In this document: positions 25,901-33,700 of the stretch, one piece after another
Numbering within the stretch: the stretch's first letter is position 1
Layout of the letters: each line of letters opens with the position of its first letter
NCBI GenBank assembly: GCA_021414305.1
Contig: JAIOOS010000015.1
Location: forward strand, 310,001 to 374,000
Origin: Burkholderiales bacterium
Lineage (GTDB): Bacteria; Pseudomonadota; Gammaproteobacteria; Burkholderiales; Burkholderiaceae_C
Direction: 5' to 3'
Length of the DNA stretch: 64,000 bases
Program-made: the position numbers and the translations under genes
The notes under the pieces: generated by a model
The model's input: only the letters and a program-made list of their open reading frames with translations
The model's database searches: none
Told to the model about the DNA's origin: nothing

Positions 25901-27795
25901 GGGAACAGGACGTCGGTGCGGTTGTCGCCGCGCGCCTGGTCGTACAGGGAATGCCAGAAGTCCAGCCACTGCTGCACTTCGCCGAAACACATCGCCAGGT
26001 CGGCGAGCATGTTCGTGTACTGCGAGCCTTCGCCGGGAAAGAGGAAGGCGAGCTTCCCGGCGTCGGGCTCGCTGCCGTAGAAGGCGCCACCGCTGCGCAG
26101 CGACCAGCGCTGCGCCGGCTTGTCGCGCAGCCGCGTCCGCGCCTGCTCGACGGCCTTGGCAAGCGCCTTCGCATCCTTGGCGACGAAGGCGAGGCGCACC
26201 GGTTCGCCGCGATCGGCGCGCGCCAGCGCCGCGGCGATCGCCGGCAGCGGCGTGGCCTCGTGGCGGAGCAGCGTCTGGCCCAGCGCCTCGAGCTTGTCGA
26301 GAAGCAGGGCCGGCGTCGCCGCCGAGAGCACCACGAGCTCGGCTGGCCAGGGCGTGCAGCGCTCGGGCCGCCGCGCCGGGACCGGCGCTTCTTCGACGAT
26401 GGCATGCACGTTGATGCCGCCGAAGCCGAACGAGTCGATGCCGGCGCGCCGCACGCTGCCCAGGCGCGCGATCCACGGGCCCGCCTCGGTGTTCACGTAG
26501 AACGGCGTCGCCGCGATGCCGAGCTCGGGATTGACCGCCTCGCACAGCGTCGGCGGCAGCACCCGGTGGTGCAGGGCCAGCGCGGTCTTGATCAGGCCGG
26601 CGATGCCGGCCGCCGGAATGCAGTGGCTGATCATCGACTTGACCGAGCCGATCGCGATCGCGCCCTGCGCGGTGCGGCGCTCGCCGAACACGTTCTTCAG
26701 CGCCGCGATCTCGGTCTTGTCGCCGAGCGGAATGCCGGTGCCGTGCGCTTCGACCAGGCTGACGCTGGCGGGGTCGACGCCGGTGCTGTCGTAGGCGCGG
26801 CGGATCGCCAGGGTCTCGCCCTCGACGCTCGGCGCGAGCAGGCCATGGCCGCGGCCGTCGCTCGCCTGGCCGACGCCGCGCACGACTGCATAGATCCGGT
26901 CGCCGTCGGCCATGGCGTCGGCGAGACGCTTGAGGACGACGACGCCCAGGCCCTCGCCGAGCAGCGTACCGTCGCTGCCGGTGGAGAAGGGCCGCACCTT
27001 GCCACGGCCGCTCAGCGCGCCTAGCTGAGTGAAGATGACCGCCACCTCGGCCGGCAGCGAGGCGTTCACCCCGCCGGCCAGCATCATCCGGCTGCGGCCG
27101 CTGCGCAGCTCGTCGATGGCGGCGTTCACCGCCAGCAGCGACGACGAGCAGGCGGCGTCGAGCAGGTAGTTCGGGCCCTTCAGGTTGAGCCGGTTGGCGA
27201 TCCGGCCGGTCATGACGTTGGGCACCAGGCCGGGCGCGATGTCGGCGTTGCTCGGCGGCAGCTTGCTCTTCATCAGCGCGCGGATCCCGGCGAGCTGTTC
27301 GGGAGCGATCGTCGGGCACACCGAGGCGAGCAGCTCCATCGTCTGGTCGAGCACGAGCGTGTTCTGCAGGATCGCGCCCTGGCCGCGATGCAGGTAGGTG
27401 CTGTGGCCGAGGACGATGCCGGTGTCGCGGTGGTCGTGGTCGCCCAGGTAGCCGGCATCGGCGAGCGCGTCGCGGGCGATGCGCAGGGCGACGAACTGGT
27501 CGGGCTCGCCACCGTCGAGCGAGTTCGGCATGATTCCGAACTCGCGCGGATCGAAGCGGAACAGCTCCTTGAGGTAGCCGCCGAACGCGGTCTTGATGCG
27601 GCCCGATTGCAGGTAGCGCTCGGCGTCCCACGCCGCCGCCGGCTCGGTCACGGCGTCGACGCCGGCGACGATGTTGCGCCAGAACGAAGCCAGGTCAGGC
27701 GCCTGCGGAAAGAGGCACGCCATGCCGATGATCGCAATCGGCTCCAGGCCCGGCGCGCCGCTGTCCCGGCGCTCGATGTCGGCTCGGACGGTCAT
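22951..27795 (-). CDS. PKS2: secondary-lipid synthase subunit KS-AT-DH-PPTase
   Basis: 1,614 aa. KS (about 15-450) has Cys216 in LDAACSSSLLAVN, His in EAHGTGIPLGD and a second His in VKSMISHCIPAAG (SH in place of GH). AT (about 590-900) has Ser684 in MGHSSGESAAL and a His in GYHTADF. A linker helix MADYFDVMRGFLEQQRAVV (about 1025-1045) precedes a hotdog-type DH (about 1070-1370) with His1090 in LKSHVLSGPVSAP. A Sfp-type phosphopantetheinyl transferase ends the protein (about 1400-1614; VGVDFEDL, WCAKEAAAKYLGLG). It starts 3 bases after the PKS1 stop, so the two are made together. Confidence 0.9.
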   Translation of the reverse strand: MTVRADIERRDSGAPGLEPIAIIGMACLFPQAPDLASFWRNIVAGVDAVTEPAAAWDAERYLQSGRIKTAFGGYLKELFRFDPREFGIMPNSLDGGEPDQFVALRIARDALADAGYLGDHDHRDTGIVLGHSTYLHRGQGAILQNTLVLDQTMELLASVCPTIAPEQLAGIRALMKSKLPPSNADIAPGLVPNVMTGRIANRLNLKGPNYLLDAACSSSLLAVNAAIDELRSGRSRMMLAGGVNASLPAEVAVIFTQLGALSGRGKVRPFSTGSDGTLLGEGLGVVVLKRLADAMADGDRIYAVVRGVGQASDGRGHGLLAPSVEGETLAIRRAYDSTGVDPASVSLVEAHGTGIPLGDKTEIAALKNVFGERRTAQGAIAIGSVKSMISHCIPAAGIAGLIKTALALHHRVLPPTLCEAVNPELGIAATPFYVNTEAGPWIARLGSVRRAGIDSFGFGGINVHAIVEEAPVPARRPERCTPWPAELVVLSAATPALLLDKLEALGQTLLRHEATPLPAIAAALARADRGEPVRLAFVAKDAKALAKAVEQARTRLRDKPAQRWSLRSGGAFYGSEPDAGKLAFLFPGEGSQYTNMLADLAMCFGEVQQWLDFWHSLYDQARGDNRTDVLFPHASENDEASRKRLDARLHDMDVGSEAVFVAGMAMHSLLRSLGVEPDVMMGHSSGESAALAASGAVPAETPLELAAFVRELNAVYEQVLGEGKIPTGALLAVGAMPAEAVQAHIAATGAAVVIAMDNCGNQLVLYGAPAAMASLQGVLSADGAICLPLPFDRGYHTADFADVSAAFHAYYGRIKLRAPRVPLYSCASAMPFPSAAAGVRKLAAAQWSQKVRFRETIEQMVADGVGCFVEVGPSGNLTAFVNDIPAGKAQIAVATNLRRRGGVEQLLTVLAQLYASGRPVRLESLFAGRRIADLDLAQPVDLRPHGVLLDNTMPVLRYSAEDREALRKLAVVAERAPPPADDGAVVVDAPAEPQFEPDAEAGAVALASATGPERDPLADVMADYFDVMRGFLEQQRAVVESWQGATVEATPSPSHGSVDLPFLHEITERGEQHLVARCHLDLAHNFLKSHVLSGPVSAPDSGLCGLACVPLMVSVEIMAEACSLLSESVALQAIENVRAFDWIALDDEALTLEVRADLHDAARQLYRATIFNGTEPVVTADFQFAPDWRLGGLAPLGAARESVWSGPELYTTGMFHGPVFQSVRRIAGWNEAGIDAELFDAGLQDFFVVGETPRLILNPVLLDAVGQVAAYWVAQQAGVDFNCFPSTIARIELYAPCPAGLAGLTMQARQSPLEAGAGEISAPRAWDFECLDAAGTPLLRVRGLVNVFFAVPHTFYEVRRDPLRGLLGQPSRARPGAGVSLWEVPHFAEDFCGQSNAIFLRILAHALLGAEERAEWRALSGTARRRREWLFGRAAVKEAVRMALFQQTGTLLFPSDITVLHDELGAPYVDGWWRGDLAEAPQVSLSHTARACLVAVAAADSPVGVDFEDLGNIRQPELMIGILTAGERATVEGLAGTALDERLLRLWCAKEAAAKYLGLGLQGRPEAFEVGFVDDTCARAEVVFEGTATHVRIVRDGAAVIAVAAGEAAAVEIH

Positions 27796-27798
27796 CGA

Positions 27799-30700
27799 TC
27801 AGGCGGGAAGCGCCACCGCCCTCTTCTCCGCGGTGCCGCCGAGGCGGTTGAGGGCGGCGCTGGCGATGCACTCCATCTCCTCGATCAGCAGCACGACCTG
27901 GCCGGCGGCGTCGAGGAAATACACGTTGGCGCGGACCACGCTCGGATCGGGCACCGGGATCAGCTCGAACTCCATCGTCATCCGCGACGGCAGCGTCTCG
28001 CGCAGGCGGACGATCCGGCCGAAGCGCGCCGGGAGGCACGATTCGCCGCGCAGGCTCCGCGCCCAGAGCAGCGCCATCTGCGCCGCCGCGTCGACCAGCG
28101 CCGGATCGAAGGTCCACTGGTCGTGCGCCTCGGGAATGCCCGAAAGCCACTCGCTGGGTCGCGACGGCCGCACCCGCGCGATCGAGCCGCGGTCCGAGAG
28201 GCCGTCGATCGCCTCGATCACCTGGAAGCACGGGCCGTGGAACAGCAGCTCGTCGTAGGCCGAAGCGACGCTGAGCTTCTTCGCCGAATGCGGAACCGGC
28301 GTGCGCGCGAACTCGCCCTGCATCTGCTGCTCGAGCCGGACGACGGCGCGATAGTGAACCAGCGCGCGGCCGCCGCCGAGATCGGAGCGGATCGTCGCCG
28401 TGACCTCGAAGCCTTCACTGCTGCCGTAGGGCGGCGGTTGGATGACGACCTGGAGCGTGCGCGCCGGGTCCTTCAACTCGACGCCCTTGATCAGGCGGAA
28501 GTCGCGCGTCTCGACCACCTTCCAGCCGGGCCAGAGCCAGCGCGCCGCGTCGCCCATGATCGACATGGCCGCGGCCGCGGGCAGGACCGGCACGCCGTCG
28601 ATGCGGTGCTGGCCGAGGTAGCCGTGGCGGGAATCGATGCTCACCGCGAGAACCTGTTCGCCGGTCGGGGTCGTCGTGACCGCGGCGTCGCCGATCAGCG
28701 GTCCGCGCAGGTCGGCGAGGACGGTCTGCGCGGCGTGTTCGAACGCTCCGACCGCGGCCTCGTGCGCTTCCCAGGGGCCCTGGCCGCAGACCAGCTCGAC
28801 CTGCGCGCCCGGACCCCGCGTCAAGGCATCGACGAAGAGCTGCCGGCCGGCCGCGGCGCTGACCAGCGCCACGCCCTTGGCCGCGAACTTGGCCTCGGTC
28901 TCGACGGTGACCATGCCCGTGCCGAACTGCGTCGGCCCCCAGGGGCCCCAGCACAGCGCGTTGACCTCGACCTGGCCGCGCCACTGGTCGCGCAGCTGGC
29001 AGCAGAGTCGGTTCATCAGCTCGTTGGCGGTGGCGTAGTCCGACTGGCCGCTGTTGCCGAAGCGACCGGCGACCGAGCTGAATACGGAGAAGAAGCGCAG
29101 CGACTCGACCTTCAGATGGCGCTGCAGCAACAGCAGACCGAGCACCTTGGTCTCGACGACGCGCGACCAGCTCTCGCTGGACTTGTCGGCGAGCAGCTTG
29201 TCCTCGATCACGCCGGCGCCGTGGACGACGCCGTTGATCGCCGTGTGCCGCGCCTCGACGTCGGCGATCAGGTGGGCCAGGGCACATTCGTCGAGCACGT
29301 CGACGACGTGGTACTCGACGGTGGCACCACGCCGGCGGAAGTCGTCGATGTTGGCGCGCATCTCGCGCCCGGCCAGGACCGCGGCGGTCTTGCGCTGGAT
29401 GTCGGCCGGCTTGAGCTTCGAAGCGCCACTGCGCACCTCGGCGATGAAGCGCTGGCGAAGCTGCTCGGCGTCGGCGCAGGCGGCGAGCGCGTCGGGCTCG
29501 TCGACCAGCGGCGAACGTCCGGTGAGGATCAGGGTGTTGCCCGGCAGCGCCAGCTCGCGCAGGGTCTCGGCGGTGACGCCGCGGGCACCGCCCGTGGCGA
29601 GAACCACGAGCGAGCGCAGACGCTCGCCTTGCACCGCCTCGCCGGGCGACGCCGCGGCCACGGTGCGAAACACGGTTCGCACGCCCTGGGGATAGCCGAC
29701 CTCCTGGCGCCCGCCGACAAGCTCGAGCTCCTGCATCAGCTCGGCAGCAAGGCGAGCCGGCGGCGCGGCGGGATCGACATCCACCGCCTTGGCGCGCAGC
29801 GTAGGCCGCTCTTCGCGCAGCGACTTGAGCAGGCCGACGGCGCCGCCCTGCAGGCTCAGGCCGCGCGGCTCGCCGGCGCCACGGCCGAAGGCGCCGCCGA
29901 GCGCGCTGAGCGCGAGCACGTGGGCATCGTCGGCCATCCGGGCGGCGAAGTCGCGCAGCAGGATGAACAGCGACTTCTCGGTGCGAAGAAGCTGGCCGCG
30001 CCAGGTGGCCAGCGGGGCATCGACGGCGAGCCAGGGCGCATCGACCGCGGCGAGATGAACGACCCCGGCCAGCGCCTCGATGCCGGCACCCGGCCCGGCG
30101 ATCCAGGCGCCGAGCCGTTCCTCGCTGGCGAGCACGTCGCCGCCGATCAGCGTCGAGGTGCAGCCCCGGTCCATCAGCAGCGAAGCCACTTGCAGCGCGA
30201 GGCCGAGGCCGTCTTCGGTGATGAGGAAATGACCGGGGGTGATCCGCCTGTGCGCAGAGGCGGCGATCGTTTCGGCTTCGGCAGCCACGACATGCCGGGA
30301 CGGAAGGCTCTGCACAGCCTGTGTCTCCGTCCCGGCAACTTCAAAAGGGACGGTCGCCGCCCCCTCTTTTCCCGCGGCGCTCATCATGCCGAGCATGCCT
30401 TCCAGCGTCGCCTGGGTGTTGAGCTTGCTTCGACTCGCGCTCAACGCCTCCCGGTATCGCTCGGGCAGCGCCTGCAGCATCGCGCCGACGACCTCGATGC
30501 GCTTGATCGAATCGATGCCGAGGTCCGACTCCAGGCTCTGGTCGAGGCCGACCATGTCGCGCGGATAGCCGGTCTTTTCCTCGACGATGGCGAGCAGCAT
30601 GTCGGTCAGCTTGTCGCGGCTGATCTCGCCGCCAGACTTCTCCTTGGCCTTCGCCGAGCCGTTCGCGCCGCCGGAAACATGCACGCCGTTGGCGCCGTTG

Positions 30701-33700
30701 GCTCCATTCGCGCCATTGGCTCCATTGGCGCCGTGCGAGCCGTTTGTGCCGTTGGCTGCCTTGGGCGCGCTGGCGCCGTTGCCGGCGTGCGTCTCGGCCG
30801 CCACGGGAGCCGGCCGCGGCGTGGCGATGATCGGCTGCGGCACGGCGGGCCGGGCGGCGACGATCGGCGGGCTCGCCTCCGCGGCGATCAATGGCGCGGC
30901 GGCGACCGGATCGGCATAGCGCGGCGCCGGCAGCGCCTGCGCCGGGCGGGGCCGCGGCAGGGCGCGGGCAACGCCCGCGGCGTCGCCGGTCATGTAGGCC
31001 GCCATGACGCGTTCCTGGGTCTCGAGAAACTGCCGCATCGTCTCGAAGTACTCGGCCATCACGGCCGGGTCACCCCCGCTCGGCGCGGGTCGTCGCTGAT
31101 CCATCCTGCTCTCCTTGCTTGAACGCGTGAATGGCATGGCTCGATTCGTGTTCGAGCCTCCGCTCCGCGGCACGGGTGGCGCCTCGGAGAAAGCCGCCGC
31201 GGCGCTCTCGTGCCGCTGGGGTTCGGCAGCGACCGGCGACGCACGAGGCGCCTCGACCGACTGCGATTCGGGCTGGGCGTGCGCCTGTTCGAGCGTGACG
31301 CCGATCTGTCGCTGCGGCTCGCCGGCGCGCCGCGCATAGCTGCCGTTGAGCATCCAGGCGTGCTTGGGCAGGGCCGTCGCCGCGCTCAGCGTCTCGAGCT
31401 GGTCGGGGTTGCCGATCCGGCAAGACCGACGCTCGAACAAGGAGCGCAGGTCGACGGCGACGCCGGCGCAGGCGAGCTGCGCGAGCGCACCGAGCAAGCC
31501 GGCGAGTCCGCTGCCGTCGTCGACGGCGATGGCGACATGCGGCCGCTCGGCCAGGATCTTCGCGGTGAGCCGGCTGAGGATCGCCTTTGGCCCGACCTCG
31601 AGGAAGATGCGCGCCCCGTCCTGGTACATCGCCTCGATCTCGGAGACGAACTCGACCGGACGCACCAGGTGCTCGCTCATCTGCTTGCGCGTCTTCGCCA
31701 CTTCAGCCGCATGCGGCCGGGCGGTGGTGTTCGAGTACACCGGAACGCGCACCGGCTGCCACGGGGTCGCGGCGATCAGCGCCGCGAGCTCGCGCTGTGC
31801 CGGCTTGACCAACGCCGAATGGAAGGCCGCGGCGACCGGAATCTCGGTCACGTCGAAGCCCGCCTTCCCGAGCTGCGCCGAGGCGAGTGCAACGCCGGCG
31901 CGCGAGCCGGAGATGATGCTCTGCGCCGGCGCGTTGTGGTTGGCGATGATCACGCCGTCGATGTCGGCGATCGCCGCCTCGACCGCCTCGCGCGGCGCCT
32001 GCACCGCGGCCATCGTGCCAAGCTCCGCGCCTTCTGCCTTGGCGGCGTCGACGATGAAGCGGCCGCGCGCCGCAGAGAGCGTCATCAGGCCGGAGAAGTC
32101 GATCGCGCCGCCGGCGAACAGGGCGACGAACTCGCCGTAGCTGTGGCCGGCGAGCATGTCGGGCGCGATGCCGAGGCCCCGCACCAGCCGGTACATCGCC
32201 ACTTCCACCGCGCCCAGCGCCGGCTGGGCGACATCGGTCGCGGTCAGCTCCTGGCGGGCGCGGGCCTTGTCGTCCTCGCTGTAGGCGGCGCGCGGGAAGA
32301 TGAAGCGGCTGAGCCGGGCTGCCTCGCCGTAGCGGCTGGCGAACGGCTCGCGCAGCACCGCGTCGGCTTCGGACAAGGTCTCGGCGCAGACCGGGAAATG
32401 CAGCGCCAGCTCCCGCAGCATGCCGGTGTACTGCGACCCCTGGCCGGGGAACAGGATCGCGAGCTTGCCGTGCGGCTCGGCCCGCACCCCGTGATGCACG
32501 CCAGGCGGCAGCGGCCTGGCGTCGCCGCTGAGTCGCGCCAGCGCCTGGTCCATCTTGGTCCGCAGGTCGGCGAGGTCCTTGGCGACGATTGCGATGGTCT
32601 CGACGTTCGGGCTCCAGCGGCTGGCCAGGCTGGCGGCCAGATCGCGCAGGACGACGCCAGGGTGCGCGTCGAGGTCGGCGCGCAGGTGGGCGAGCTGCCC
32701 GGTCAGCACGGCCCGGTCGGGGGCGCTCCAGAGCAGCAGCTCGGCGGGCCAGCGCTCCATGACCGCGGGGCGGCGGTCGGCGCGGAACTCGCCCGAGTAC
32801 TCTTCCATCACGATGTGGAAGTTCGTGCCGCCGAAACCGAAGGCGCTCGCCGCGGCCCGGCGCGGTGCATCGGCCGTCGCGAGCCAGGGCATGGGCTGGT
32901 CGAGCAGGTAGAGCGGGCTCTCGGCCGCGGCCAGGATGGCATTCGGCTTGTCGACGCCGCGATGCGGCGGCAGCACCCGGTGGTGCAAGGCCAGCGCGGC
33001 CTTGATCATCCCGGCGATGCCCGCAGTGGCCTTGGTGTGGCCGATCATCGTCTTCACCGAGCCGATGACGGCCTGCCTCGGCACGACACCGTTCTTGCCG
33101 ATGAGCTCGGTGGTGCTCTGCAGCTCGGCGGTATCGCCGGCGACGGTGCCGGTGCCGTGCGCCTCGAACAGGCCCACGCTCGACGGCCCGAATCCGGCCA
33201 TCTCGTAGGCCCGGCGCATCGCCCGAAGCTGGCCCGCGGGAAGCGGCGCGGTCAGTCCCTTGGCATTGCCGTCGCTGCCACCGCCCACGCCCTTGATGAC
33301 GGCATAGATGCGGTCGCCGTCGCGCTCGGCGTCGGCGAGGCGCTTCAGCGCCACCATGGCGATGCCTTCGGAGATGACGATGCCGTCGCCCGACGCATCG
33401 AAGGTGGAGCAGCGACCACGCGGCGAGAGCGCCTGCGTCTTGCTGAAGCAGAGGTAGCCGAACGGGCCCTGCACCGTGTCGACGCCGCCAGCGACGACGA
33501 AATCGCTCCGGCCGGCGACGAGCTCGGTGACGCCCTGGTAGATGGCCGCCAGCGAGGAGGCGCAGGCGGCATCGGTGGTGAAGTTGACGCCGCCGAAATT
33601 GAGCCGGTTGGCGATGCGACCGGCGATGACGTTGAGCAGGATGCCGGCGAACGAGTCCTCGGTCCACTCGGGCAGACGGTCGGCCACTTCGGCCGGCAAC

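Noticed and set aside
22951..27795. Reading the PKS2 KS as a chain-length factor as in PfaC
   Set aside because: The active-site Cys216 and both His motifs are present, so it is a catalytic KS.
30686..30758. CRISPR-like repeats
   Set aside because: 9-base units with no spacers, in frame within PKS1, coding a flexible linker.
27388..31122. A 1,244-codon open frame on the plus strand opposite the ACP-KR-DH part
   Set aside because: Low-complexity Arg/Ala/Gly/Asp/Val composition and complete overlap with a well-supported gene; a result of high GC at third positions.
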